Shown piece after piece: positions 15,423-24,322 of a stretch of DNA of 64,000 nt. The notes under the pieces are model-generated. The model did no database searches. It was not told the DNA's origin and saw only the letters and a list, made by a program, of their open reading frames with translations. The stretch spans positions 4,092,001-4,156,000 of the forward strand of contig NZ_CP128361.1 of assembly GCF_030345075.1 (NCBI RefSeq), given 5' to 3'. The position numbers and the translations under genes are program-made. The first letter of the stretch is position 1. Every line of letters begins with the position of its first letter. The stretch comes from Solwaraspora sp. WMMA2065. Its GTDB lineage: Bacteria > Actinomycetota > Actinomycetes > Mycobacteriales > Micromonosporaceae.

Positions 15423-17081
15423 ATGAGCGCCACATTGATCGCCAGAGACCTGTCCGCCGGGCACGGTGACCGGCAGCTCTTCACCGGGCTGGACCTCGTC
15501 GTCGCGCCCGGCGACGTGATCGGGTTGGTCGGCGCGAACGGTGCCGGCAAGTCGACGCTGCTGCGGATCCTGGCCGGGGTGGCGGCACCCGAGTCGGGCG
15601 CGGTCACCCGCAACCCGCCGACCGCCACCGTCGGGCTGCTGCCGCAGGAGCCGCAGCGCCGGCCGGGTGAGTCGGTACGCGACTACCTGGCCCGCCGGAC
15701 CGGGGTGGCGGCGGCGCAGCAGGCGATGGACGCCGCCGCCGAGGCGCTGGCCGCCGGGCAGCCCGGCGCCGACGACACCTATGCGGTGGCGCTGGAACGC
15801 TGGCTGGATCTCGGCGGCGCCGACCTGGCCGAACGCGCCGAGCAGGTGGTCGCCGACCTGGGTCTGACGGTGACGTTGGACCAGCCGACGACGGCGCTCT
15901 CCGGCGGCCAGGCGGCCCGCGCCCAGCTCGCGTCGCTGCTGCTCAGCCGCTACGACGTGGTGCTGCTCGACGAGCCGACCAACGATCTGGACCTGGCCGG
16001 GCTGGCCCGGCTGGAGCAGTTCGTCACCGGGCTGCGCGCCGGTGCCGTGCTGGTGTCGCACGACCGGGAGTTCCTGGCCCGTACGGTGAACCGGGTGGTC
16101 GAGCTGGACCTGGCCCAGCAGCAGGTCAACCACTACGGCGGCGGGTACGAGGCGTACCTGGCCGAGCGGGAGGTGGCCCGCCGGCAGGCCCGGGCGGCGT
16201 ACGAGGAGTACGCCGACACCCGGGCCGGGCTGCAGGCCCGCGCCCGCACCCAGCGGGCCTGGACGGACAAGGGGGTCCGCAACGCCCGCCGCAAGGCCAA
16301 CGACAGCGACAAGTTGACCACCAACGCCCGGACCGAGGCCGCGGAGAAGCAGGCGGCGAAGGCGCGGCAGACCGAGCGGATGATCGAGCGGCTGGAGGTC
16401 GTCGAGGAGCCGCGCAAGGAGTGGGAGCTGCGGATGGAGATCGCCGCCGCGCCCCGGGCCGGCGCGGTGGTCGCGGTGCTGCGCCGGGCGGTGGTACGCC
16501 GGGGCGGGTTCACCCTCGGCCCGGTGGATCTGCAGATCGACTGGGCGGACCGGGTGGCGATCACCGGGCCGAACGGGTCCGGCAAGTCGACGCTGCTCGG
16601 TGCGTTGCTTGGGCGGCTGTCACTGGCCTCGGGCGAGTCGTGGCTCGGCCCCGGGGTGGTGGTCGGCGAGATCGACCAGGCCCGCCAGCTGTTCCTGCGC
16701 GACGAGCCGGTGCTGGACACGTTCCGGGCGGCGGCCGACCTGGCCCCCGCCGAGGCCCGTACGGTGCTGGCGAAGTTCGGGCTGCGGGCCGACCACGTGC
16801 TGCGGCCGGCGGCCACCCTCTCACCGGGCGAGCGGACCCGCACGGCGTTGGCGTTGCTGCAGGCGCGCGGGGTGAATCTGCTGGTCCTCGACGAGCCGAC
16901 GAACCATCTGGATCTGCCGGCGATCGAGCAGTTGGAGTCGGCGCTGGCGTCGTTCACCGGCACCTTGCTGCTGGTCACCCACGACCGCCGGATGTTGGAG
17001 TCGGTGCGGCTGACCCGCCGGATCACCCTGGACGGCGGCGGCCCCGCACTCCGGTCGCTGCTGGACCTGTCCCTCGACTAG
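15423..17081 (+). CDS. ABC-F family ribosome-associated ATPase
   Basis: 552 residues, two ABC domains and no membrane segment. Walker A: GANGAGKST and GPNGSGKST. Signatures: LSGGQAARAQLAS and LSPGERTRTALALL. Walker B: VVLLDEPTNDLDL and LLVLDEPTNHLDL. The charged interdomain linker (about 250-330, RRKANDSDKL, EKQAAKARQ) is the P-site tRNA interaction motif region. ABC-F proteins act in translation or dislodge ribosome-bound antibiotics; which one cannot be told here. Start ATG 15423; the frame upstream is antisense to the ROK gene. Confidence 0.9.
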   Translation: MSATLIARDLSAGHGDRQLFTGLDLVVAPGDVIGLVGANGAGKSTLLRILAGVAAPESGAVTRNPPTATVGLLPQEPQRRPGESVRDYLARRTGVAAAQQAMDAAAEALAAGQPGADDTYAVALERWLDLGGADLAERAEQVVADLGLTVTLDQPTTALSGGQAARAQLASLLLSRYDVVLLDEPTNDLDLAGLARLEQFVTGLRAGAVLVSHDREFLARTVNRVVELDLAQQQVNHYGGGYEAYLAEREVARRQARAAYEEYADTRAGLQARARTQRAWTDKGVRNARRKANDSDKLTTNARTEAAEKQAAKARQTERMIERLEVVEEPRKEWELRMEIAAAPRAGAVVAVLRRAVVRRGGFTLGPVDLQIDWADRVAITGPNGSGKSTLLGALLGRLSLASGESWLGPGVVVGEIDQARQLFLRDEPVLDTFRAAADLAPAEARTVLAKFGLRADHVLRPAATLSPGERTRTALALLQARGVNLLVLDEPTNHLDLPAIEQLESALASFTGTLLLVTHDRRMLESVRLTRRITLDGGGPALRSLLDLSLD

Positions 17082-17136
17082 GAGCAGGACCAGGGGGTAC
17101 GACCAGGTTGCGGGGTCGCCGCCGGGGCACTCCGGG

Positions 17137-18525
17137 TCAGCGGCGGTCGTCGTCCGGTGTCGGTTGCGGCAGCTGCTGGTAGATGTCCGGGATTCCGTCG
17201 CCGTCGCGGTCCTGCCGTTCCTGTTCGGAGATCCGCCGGTAGACCTTGTTGCGCCGGCTGAGGACGATGGCGGCGAGCATCGCCGCGGTCAGCGAGCCGA
17301 TCAGGACGGCCGCTTTGACAAAGGCGTCGCGGTCGCTGCCGGCGCCGAACGCCAACTCGCCGATCAGCAGCGAGACGGTGAACCCGATGCCGGCCAGCAG
17401 CGACACCCCGAGCAGGTCGACCCATTTCAGCCCGCCCAGGTCGGCGCGGGTGAAGCGGGTCATCAGCCCGGTGGCGCCCAGGATGCCGATCGTCTTGCCG
17501 AGGACCAGACCGGCGATCACCCCGATCGCCACCGGATCGGTCAGCACCGAGCCGATGCCGCCGTCACGCAGCGACACCCCGGCGGCGAAGAAGGCGAAGA
17601 CCGGCACGGCGAAGCCGGCGGAGACCGGCCGCCACCGGTGTTCGAAGTGCTCGGCCAGGCCGTGCTGCTCGCCCTTGCGGGGCAGCACCGGCACCATGAA
17701 GCCGAGCAGTACGCCGGCGATGGTGGCGTGTACGCCGGAGGCGTGCATCAGCGTCCAGGTGATGGCGGCCAGCGGGATCAGCGCCCACCACCAGGTCCTG
17801 CCGAACCGCAGCAGCAGCGCGAAGGCGAGCAGCGGTAGCAGGGAACCGGCCAGTGCCAGGAAGTTGACCTGTTCGGTGTAGAAGAACGCGATGATGGTGA
17901 TCGCCAGCAGATCGTCGACGACGGCCAGGGTGAGCAGGAAGGCGCGCAGGCCCTGCGGCAGGTGGGAGCCGATGACGGCGAGCACGGCGAGGGCGAACGC
18001 GATGTCGGTGGCGGTGGGGATCGCCCAGCCGCGCAGCGCGCTGTCGCCGGTGTTCAGGTTGATCAGTACGTAGATGAGCGCCGGCATGGCCATGCCGCCG
18101 ACCGCGGCGATCACCGGCAGCGCGGCCCGGCGTGGGCTGCGCAGTTCACCGGCGACGAATTCGCGTTTGAGTTCCAGACCGACCACGAAGAAGAAGATCG
18201 CCAGCAGGCCGTCCGCCGCCCAGTGCGCCAGGTCGACGTCCAGGTGCAGCGGTGCCCCGCCGGGCCAGGGCACGAACTGGCCCAGGTCCGTGTAGGCGTC
18301 GCCCCACGGGGAGTTGGCCCAGATCAGCGCGATGACCGCGCCGAGCAGCAGCAGCCCGCCGCCGACGGTCTCGGTGCGGAGCACGTCGCCGATGAACTTG
18401 GCTTCCGCCCAGGAGGAGAGCTGGAACGGACGCCGGGACTCCGGCGGCCTGGTTGAGTCCGACTTTTTGCTCGATCCGGACTTGTCGCCGGATCCGGAGG
18501 CCTTGGTGGGGGTCGGGTCGGTCAT
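17137..18525 (-). CDS. nhaA: Na+/H+ antiporter NhaA
   Basis: 462 residues. About twelve transmembrane segments start near residue 50. NhaA landmarks are present: [23 protein letters not shown], the [17 protein letters not shown] helix, the Asp pair in [10 protein letters not shown] and a [12 protein letters not shown] loop. It exchanges internal sodium for external protons. The Ser/Lys-rich N-terminal 40 residues and the hydrophilic tail (about 430-462) are longer than in E. coli NhaA (about 390 residues). It is a stand-alone gene, convergent with ABC-F. Confidence 0.95.
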   Translation of the reverse strand: MTDPTPTKASGSGDKSGSSKKSDSTRPPESRRPFQLSSWAEAKFIGDVLRTETVGGGLLLLGAVIALIWANSPWGDAYTDLGQFVPWPGGAPLHLDVDLAHWAADGLLAIFFFVVGLELKREFVAGELRSPRRAALPVIAAVGGMAMPALIYVLINLNTGDSALRGWAIPTATDIAFALAVLAVIGSHLPQGLRAFLLTLAVVDDLLAITIIAFFYTEQVNFLALAGSLLPLLAFALLLRFGRTWWWALIPLAAITWTLMHASGVHATIAGVLLGFMVPVLPRKGEQHGLAEHFEHRWRPVSAGFAVPVFAFFAAGVSLRDGGIGSVLTDPVAIGVIAGLVLGKTIGILGATGLMTRFTRADLGGLKWVDLLGVSLLAGIGFTVSLLIGELAFGAGSDRDAFVKAAVLIGSLTAAMLAAIVLSRRNKVYRRISEQERQDRDGDGIPDIYQQLPQPTPDDDRR

Positions 18526-18624
18526 GTAGAGAACTCCACCTCCACGTACATGCAGCAGGTACAGCGACGCCGGTCCTGGTTGACCGGCGCGTCGATGATG
18601 ATCACACTATCCGTTCCGGCACGG

Positions 18625-20556
18625 TTACCGAAGGTCTCCGGTTGGCGATGCCGCCGCCGGACAACCTCCGGCGCCAGTTGTGCCGTACCCCGATTCTTCC
18701 AAGGTCATGTCGCGCTGACCAGCAAGTGCGGGGTCTCTCACCGACCCCGGCCGGTGCCGCAGCCAGAGTTCGAGTTGAAGCACCGTGTAGATCTCGCCGG
18801 CGTGGTCCACCCCGGCCTGGTGCTCGTCGAGCAGCCGGCGGACCGCAGCCGGCTGGAACAGGCCACGGTCCTGGAAGGTCCGGTCGGTGAGCAGGTCCCC
18901 GGCGAGTTCGCGCAGCTCGGCCCGCAGCCAGCTGGCCAGCGGTGGCCGGGCGTCCACCGGCTCGGACGTGACCGCCCGGCCCGGCAACCAGCCGGCCGCC
19001 GCCCGCCGCGCCAGGTTCCGCCGCCGCCCCGGCACCTTCCACGATGCCGGCAGGCCGGCCACCCACTCGAGCAGTCGGTGGTCGAGCAACGGCGCCTGCA
19101 GCCGTAGTCCCGCGCCGGCCGACACGGTCGACCACCGGGCGAGTACGTCGCCCGGCAGGTATCCGTGCAGGTCCGCGTCGGTCATCCGGGTCGCCTGGGA
19201 GTCCCCTGACGAGGCGAGGTAGGCCGCCTCAGCCAGCAAACCGCTGTCCACGTTGGCGAGTTCGTCACGCAGCCGCGCCCCGTAGAGGGCGTTCTTCTGC
19301 TCGGCGCTGCACTCGGCGACGATCCGTGCGTACCGGGTCGGTGGTGGGCAGCCGGCGACCTCCAGCAGCCGGCCGAGCCGACGCACCGGGGTTCCGGCCG
19401 TGCTCCGCCGCACCAGCGCGGCCCCGGCCCGCTGCAACCCGGGCAGTCCGGCCGGCCGCTGCGGCCAGCCGTTGAGCCAGCCGAGCAGCAGGTGGTGCGG
19501 GAACCCGCCGTACAGCAGGGCACCGCCGAGGCCGCAGAACGCCTCCGCCCGCCGCACCCCGGCGTACCGGGCGACCAGGTAGGCGGGGATCGCGGCCGGG
19601 CTGGCGAACGGTTCCTCGAACAGGCCGGCGATCTGCTGCGGTACGGCCGGGTCGAGCCCGGTCACCCGATACTCCTGGTGCTCGGTGCCGAGCGCCCGGG
19701 CGACGCCTCGCGCCGCCGCCCGCTGGTCGAGCCGGGGGTCGCCGAACCCGACCGAGCAGGTGTGCGCCCTGACGCTGGTGCTGCGGGTCACGGCGGCCGC
19801 GACCAGGGTGGCGCCGATCCCGCCGGAGAGCAGCACCTGCGGCGACCCGGTGGCCGGCAGCCGGGAGCGCACGGCGTCGACCAGCCGTTCGCGTAGCTGT
19901 TCGGCGGCCTGGTCGATACCGGGTGCCGACGGCCCGGCAGCGGCGTCGAGTGTCCAGTAGCGACGGGTGGTGACCCGCCCGTCCGCCCAGATCAGCGATG
20001 TGCCCGGGGGAAGCTTGCGAATGCCGGCGTAGATCGTCCACGGCGCGGGGACGTACCGGTAGGTCAGGTAGTGGTGCAGTGCGACCGGGTCGAGCTCCTG
20101 GCCGGTACATGGATCGGCCAGCAACGCCCGCAGCTGCGAGGCGAAGATCAACTGGCCGCCGCTGAGCCGCCAGTACAGCGTCCGCTCGCCGGTCCGGTCG
20201 GCCGCCAGTATCAGCTGGTTCCGGTCGCGGTCCCAGACCGCGATCGCGAAGTCGCCGGTCAGCCTGGTGACGGCCGCCGTTTCGTGCCGACGATACAGGT
20301 CGAGCAGGTCGGGTTGGGCGGTGCAGCTGACCGCGACCGCGTCCGTCGTGGCCGTGTAGTACGGCGACCGACCCGGGTAGCGCGGCGACCGGGCCACGGC
20401 CCGGTCCTCGTCGGACCAGCGGGCGACGATCGCCGCCCGGTCGTCCAGGTAGCGACCGGTCCGCTGAAGGTCGTGCGGGGTGCAGGCCAGGGCGAGTTGG
20501 TCGGCACTCTGGCTGCGACCGCCGGCCTCACCGACAATACCGACTATTGCTGACAT
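18625..20556 (-). CDS. asparagine-synthetase-like protein with degenerate active sites
   Basis: 643 residues with the two-domain AsnB layout: a class II glutamine amidotransferase-like domain (1-200) and a synthetase-like domain (215-600). Key residues are lost. Cys2 is Ser (MSAIVGIVG). The ATP PP-loop SGGxDS reads SGGIGA (244-249). The GxGxDExFGGY loop reads GLGGALLYGGF (342-352). Scaffold motifs remain (LTGDFAIAVWD, LYW, EEPFASPAAIPAYLVA, LDHRLLEWV, RRRNLARRA). It should neither hydrolyse glutamine nor adenylate aspartate in the usual way. It is divergent from the LCP gene. A structural or regulatory pseudoenzyme is the favoured reading. Confidence 0.82.
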   Translation of the reverse strand: MSAIVGIVGEAGGRSQSADQLALACTPHDLQRTGRYLDDRAAIVARWSDEDRAVARSPRYPGRSPYYTATTDAVAVSCTAQPDLLDLYRRHETAAVTRLTGDFAIAVWDRDRNQLILAADRTGERTLYWRLSGGQLIFASQLRALLADPCTGQELDPVALHHYLTYRYVPAPWTIYAGIRKLPPGTSLIWADGRVTTRRYWTLDAAAGPSAPGIDQAAEQLRERLVDAVRSRLPATGSPQVLLSGGIGATLVAAAVTRSTSVRAHTCSVGFGDPRLDQRAAARGVARALGTEHQEYRVTGLDPAVPQQIAGLFEEPFASPAAIPAYLVARYAGVRRAEAFCGLGGALLYGGFPHHLLLGWLNGWPQRPAGLPGLQRAGAALVRRSTAGTPVRRLGRLLEVAGCPPPTRYARIVAECSAEQKNALYGARLRDELANVDSGLLAEAAYLASSGDSQATRMTDADLHGYLPGDVLARWSTVSAGAGLRLQAPLLDHRLLEWVAGLPASWKVPGRRRNLARRAAAGWLPGRAVTSEPVDARPPLASWLRAELRELAGDLLTDRTFQDRGLFQPAAVRRLLDEHQAGVDHAGEIYTVLQLELWLRHRPGSVRDPALAGQRDMTLEESGYGTTGAGGCPAAASPTGDLR

Positions 20557-20724
20557 ATTGTGACGCTAAACCGAGTTGGCTGTGCCGGGTGCCGAGTTGT
20601 CGATCCGGTTCACCCGACGACGCCGGCCAGCCCGAGTCTCGTCTTGATTTTAGCCGATTGGCGTTATAGATCCGTAATGTCTGGTTAGCCTGGGTCTCTC
20701 AGCGATCGAGCCAGAGGTGATCAC

Positions 20725-22041
20725 ATGACCGGGCGACCTGACGATCAGGACAATCCGGCACCGGCCCGGGAGAACTGGGTTGATGCGCCCGCGCACGACC
20801 AGGGCCAGCACCGCCCCGCCACGGCGGACGACGACTGGGCCGAGTCACACCAGTGGACCATCGACCAGCAGCACGACCAATGGGCCACCACCGACCAGGC
20901 GTACGGCCAGTGGGCCACGACCGCGGACCAGCCGCAGCGGTCCGACCGGCAGCCGGGGGTCTCAGCGACCAGCCCGGTGACGTTGACCCGATCGGGCGCC
21001 GGCACCGGCCGGCACCGGCGGCCACCGGCCCGGCACGGCCGTCGCCGGCTGCGCCGCATCGCCCTGCTCGGCATCACCGGCCTGGTGGTCGCCGCCCTCG
21101 CCGGGGTGGCCGGGGTGGCCGTCGTCAGTCACTACTACCTCGGCGAGATCAAGCGGATCCCCGACCCGTTCGCCACGATCCCGGCCGACCAGCGGCCGGC
21201 ACCGACGCCGGAAGGGCTGACCGTGCTGCTCGCCGGCATCGACAGCCTCGCCTCCAGCGCCACCGGCGCGGACTCCCCCGCCGGGCCGTACGGCCGGACC
21301 GACTCGCTGATGGTGGTCCGGATCACCGCCGACCGGGAGCGGGCGTACGTCGTCTCCATCCCCCGCGACTCGTGGGTGCCGGTCCCCGGGCACGGCAACC
21401 TCAAGATCAATTCTGCGTACGCGCTCGGTGGTGCCAGCCTCGCCGTACAGACGGTCGAGAACGTGACCGGGCTGCGCATCGACCACGTCGCCCTGATCGA
21501 CCTCGTCGGGCTGCAGGACCTGACCGACGCGGTCGGTGGGGTGACCGTGGATATCCCGGCCGGGACGCCCGGACCGAGCCTGCAGTCGACCTGGCCCGCA
21601 GGACTGCAACGGCTCAACGGCGAGCAGGCCGTCCAGTACGTTCGCCAGCGCCACGGCCTGCCGGAGGGCGACTTCGACCGGATGCGCCGCCACCAGAACT
21701 ACCTGCGCGCGCTGCTCGACGAGACCCTCGACCGGGACACCCTGACCAGCCCGCGACAGCTCGGCGCGCTGCTCGACGCAATCACCGCGACCGTCACCGT
21801 CGACGACGGCCTGACCAACGACAAACTCCGGCAGCTCGCCTTCGACCTGCGCAAGATCCGCAACGACGTCCGGTTCGTCACCGCCCCGGTGGCGGACACC
21901 GGGTACGTCGGCGACCAGTGGGTGATGTGGCTGGACCCTTATCAGGGTGTCGGCTTCTGGACCGCGGTGCGCGACGACACCTTGGAGCGGTACATCGAGC
22001 GGTACGGCGCCGAGCAGCTCGACTCGGTCGTCGTCCGCTGA
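20725..22041 (+). CDS. LytR-CpsA-Psr (LCP) family cell-wall glycopolymer ligase
   Basis: 438 residues. A hydrophilic cytosolic N-terminus rich in Gln/Asp/Trp (1-110) precedes one transmembrane helix (about 112-137) and an extracellular LCP domain (about 165-400). LCP motifs: GRTDSLMVVRI, VVSIPRDSWVPVPG, INSAYALGG, VDHVALIDLVGLQDLTDAVGG-type region, YVRQRHGLPEGDFDRMRRHQ. LCP enzymes transfer teichoic acids or polysaccharides from lipid carriers to peptidoglycan. GAGGTGATC precedes the ATG. An AT-rich stretch (about 20640-20675) probably holds its promoter. It could attach the polymers made by the glycosyltransferase groups in this window. Confidence 0.92.
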   Translation: MTGRPDDQDNPAPARENWVDAPAHDQGQHRPATADDDWAESHQWTIDQQHDQWATTDQAYGQWATTADQPQRSDRQPGVSATSPVTLTRSGAGTGRHRRPPARHGRRRLRRIALLGITGLVVAALAGVAGVAVVSHYYLGEIKRIPDPFATIPADQRPAPTPEGLTVLLAGIDSLASSATGADSPAGPYGRTDSLMVVRITADRERAYVVSIPRDSWVPVPGHGNLKINSAYALGGASLAVQTVENVTGLRIDHVALIDLVGLQDLTDAVGGVTVDIPAGTPGPSLQSTWPAGLQRLNGEQAVQYVRQRHGLPEGDFDRMRRHQNYLRALLDETLDRDTLTSPRQLGALLDAITATVTVDDGLTNDKLRQLAFDLRKIRNDVRFVTAPVADTGYVGDQWVMWLDPYQGVGFWTAVRDDTLERYIERYGAEQLDSVVVR

Positions 22042-22071
22042 CCGGCCCGACCCACCGTCGGCCGACCACAC

Positions 22072-23073
22072 CTACACCCGGGTCGTCTCGCCTGACGGAC
22101 GGACCGTTGGTGCCCGGTGCGACCACCACCGGGCCAGGGCCGCGCAGACGATCAGCTGGATCTGGTGGAAGATCATCAGCGGTAGGACCAGCAGGCCGAG
22201 CAGTTGCGGACTGAACAGCACGGCCGCCATCGGCAACCCGGTGGCCAGGCTCTTCTTGGCGCCGCAGAAGACCGTCGCGGCCCGGTCGGCGTGGTCGAAG
22301 CCGAGCAGCCGGGTGACGCCGAACAGCAGCCCCATCACCACCGCCAGCAGGGCACCGACGGTGGCGCCGAGAACCAGCAGCTGACTGACGGCGATCTGCT
22401 GCCAGATCCCGGCGACCACACCGGCGCTGAACGCGGTGTAGACCACCAGCAGGATCGAGCCCCGGTCGACCACCGAGGTCAGGCTCTTGTGTCGGCCGAT
22501 CCAGTCAGCGGTCCACCGCCGGGACAGCTGACCCGCGACGAACGGTAGCAGCAGCTGCCCGACGATCGAGCCGATCGAACCTGCGGTCAGCCGCAGGTCA
22601 CCGGTGTTCTGCATGAGCAGCACGGCGAGCAGTGGGGTGAGCGCGACCCCGGCGATGTTGGAGAACGACGCGCTGAACACGGCGGCCGGCACGTTGCCCC
22701 GGGCGATCGAGGTGAACGCGATCGACGACTGCACCGTCGAGGGGACCACGCAGAGGAAGAGGACCCCCTGGTAGAGCTCGGCCGGCAGCAGTTGCGGGCT
22801 GATCAGCGCAACGGCCAGACCGAGCAGCGGGAAGACCACGAAGGTGGTGCTCAGCACCACGGTGTGCAGGCGCCAGTGTCGGGCGCCGGCGAGCGCCGCC
22901 GCCGGGGCGATCCTGGCCCCGTGCAGGAAGAACAGCAGGGCGATGCCGACGCTGGCGACGACACCGGCGACCGAGGCGGCGGTGCCGCGGACCGGGAGCA
23001 GCGCGGCGAGCGCCACGACGGCGAACAGCATCGCGATGAACGGGTCGATGATCAGCCAGCGGGGCCAGCGCAT
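22072..23073 (-). CDS. bile acid:sodium symporter (BASS/SBF-like) family transporter
   Basis: 333 residues from ATG 23073; the longer upstream frame is antisense to the lysR gene. About ten hydrophobic helices. Typical segments are FFLHGARIAP, LFLCVVPSTVQSSIAFTSIARGN (the crossover region, split here), FSASFSNIAGVALTPLL and FCGAKKSLATGLPMA. This is the SBF-like/YfeH-type branch of sodium-coupled organic-anion transporters; the substrate is unknown. It is divergent from a LysR regulator with a LysR-type box between, so its expression is probably controlled by that regulator. Confidence 0.86.
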   Translation of the reverse strand: MRWPRWLIIDPFIAMLFAVVALAALLPVRGTAASVAGVVASVGIALLFFLHGARIAPAAALAGARHWRLHTVVLSTTFVVFPLLGLAVALISPQLLPAELYQGVLFLCVVPSTVQSSIAFTSIARGNVPAAVFSASFSNIAGVALTPLLAVLLMQNTGDLRLTAGSIGSIVGQLLLPFVAGQLSRRWTADWIGRHKSLTSVVDRGSILLVVYTAFSAGVVAGIWQQIAVSQLLVLGATVGALLAVVMGLLFGVTRLLGFDHADRAATVFCGAKKSLATGLPMAAVLFSPQLLGLLVLPLMIFHQIQLIVCAALARWWSHRAPTVRPSGETTRV

Positions 23074-23161
23074 CCGGGTGCTCCAGGTGGACAAGGGGTT
23101 GGTCCACCCATTCTGAGCGGCTGGCCGATCAGCGGGAAAGCTGATCACCGCACTGACTGTC

Positions 23162-23176
23162 ATCGCGTAACGCGAT
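23162..23176. promoter_or_regulatory. LysR-type box between symporter and regulator
   Basis: ATCGCGTAACGCGAT, a perfect 15-bp palindrome (7-bp arms, one central base) containing the T-N11-A pattern of LysR binding sites. It is 3 bp before the lysR ATG and about 90 bp before the transporter start, fitting autorepression and control of the divergent gene. Confidence 0.75.
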
Positions 23177-23179
23177 AGC

Positions 23180-24082
23180 ATGCAGGTCGTGTACGAGCCT
23201 GTCCAGCTGCGCAGCTTCCTGGCGGTGAGCCAGTTGCTGAGCTTCACCCGAGCCGCCGAGCGGCTCGGTCTGCGGCAGTCCACGGTCAGCGCGCACGTGC
23301 GGCGGTTGGAGGAGGCGGCCGGACGGCCGTTGCTGCTGCGCGACACGCACACCGTGCAGCTGACGGTGGACGGCGAAGCGATGATCAGCTTCGCCCGGGA
23401 CATTCTCGACGCGCACGACCGGGCCCGCCGGCATTTCAGCACCACGGTGGTACGCGGCAAGCTGCGCCTCGGCGTCTCCGAGGACCTGATCTCCAGCTAC
23501 CTGCCGGACGTGCTGCAGACCTTCCGCCGCCGCAACCCGCTGGTCGACGTCGAGCTGACCGTGGCGCTGAGCGGCACACTGCACCAGTTGCTGGACGCCC
23601 GGGCACTCGACCTGGTCTTCGCCAAACGCCTGGCGGGTCAGTCCCGGGGCACTCTGGTCTGGCGTGACCGGCTGGTCTGGCTGGGCGCGGCGGATCAGCC
23701 CACACCGCCACGGCGCACCGCCGGGGAACCGGTGCCGCTGGTGGTCTACCCGCCGCCGAGCATCTCCCGGGCGCAGGCGCTCGCCGCGCTCTCGTCCGCC
23801 GGTCAGCCGTGGCGGATCGCCTGCACCAGCGGCAGCCTCGGCGGGCTGGTGGCCGCCGCCCGCGCCGGTCTCGGCCTGCTGCCGCACTCGGCCCGGTTGG
23901 TGCCGGTCGGCCTGACCCCGGTGGCCCCGGCCGATCTGCCGCCGCTGGGCGAGGTGGAGTTCATCCTGCTGTCCCGTCCGGACGCCGACCCGGCGGTGGT
24001 GGCGGCGGTCAGTGAGGCGGTCGGGGCCGCCGGCCGGCCGACCGGCGGTGGCCGGGAGCGGGCTCCGCGGACCGCAGGCTGA
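23180..24082 (+). CDS. LysR-family transcriptional regulator
   Basis: 300 residues. The N-terminal helix-turn-helix is textbook: LRSFLAVSQLLSFTRAAERL, RQSTVSAHVRRLEEAAGRPL, then LTVDGEAMI. The effector domain spans about 95-280 (LRLGVSEDLISSYLP, GLGLLPHSA). Start ATG 23180; GTG 23189 is an alternative. The palindrome at 23162-23176 almost touches the start, which fits a short or absent leader. It is divergent from the BASS transporter, its likely target. Confidence 0.9.
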   Translation: MQVVYEPVQLRSFLAVSQLLSFTRAAERLGLRQSTVSAHVRRLEEAAGRPLLLRDTHTVQLTVDGEAMISFARDILDAHDRARRHFSTTVVRGKLRLGVSEDLISSYLPDVLQTFRRRNPLVDVELTVALSGTLHQLLDARALDLVFAKRLAGQSRGTLVWRDRLVWLGAADQPTPPRRTAGEPVPLVVYPPPSISRAQALAALSSAGQPWRIACTSGSLGGLVAAARAGLGLLPHSARLVPVGLTPVAPADLPPLGEVEFILLSRPDADPAVVAAVSEAVGAAGRPTGGGRERAPRTAG

Positions 24083-24322
24083 CCCCAGCCCGGATCCCCA
24101 GAGCGACAGATCCTGCTGCAAGAGGATGTCAGTTCTTGCGGCCCTGTCGGCGGGCACAGCTCGGAGCACCCCAGCCTGGCGGCCGAAACAAGCTGTTCAC
24201 AGCGAGACGTCTGATTGTTACCCTCACCACATGGCTGAAAGTACTTGCGATCCTTGCAGGTTCTTTCAGAGCCCTGACCTGTGCCTCCTCGCAGGCAAGC
24301 CGTCACCAGCATTGGAGCGCTG
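24083..24322. other. intergenic region upstream of the amylase gene
   Basis: 240 bp holding the amylase control region. Apart from the CTTGCA-type repeats and a CTGAAAG...CTTTCAG inverted repeat (24234-24240 with 24264-24270 approximately), and GGAG 6 nt before the amylase ATG, nothing coding is recognised. Confidence 0.5.
24244..24271 (+). promoter_or_regulatory. triple direct repeat, MalR-type amylase operator
   Basis: CTTGCGATC, CTTGCAGGTT and CTTTCAGAG follow one another at 9-10 bp spacing, 52-79 bp before the amylase ATG. Clustered CTTGCA-type repeats are known in Streptomyces alpha-amylase and maltose promoters as binding sites for the LacI-family regulator MalR/Reg1. No malR gene is in the window. 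Confidence 0.55.

Noticed and set aside
15384-16133. Upstream extension of the ROK kinase frame
   Set aside because: It is antisense to the ABC-F gene and lacks kinase motifs; the DxGGxxK loop begins right after ATG 15383.
18625-20556. Reading the AsnB-like gene as a lasso-peptide cyclase
   Set aside because: No precursor peptide, RRE or transglutaminase-type protease gene lies nearby, and the ATP loop needed by cyclases is itself altered.
22042-22071. Possible hairpin between the LCP and BASS genes
   Set aside because: GGCCCGAC/GTCGGCC pairing needs a bulge and is short; not distinguishable from background in this GC content.
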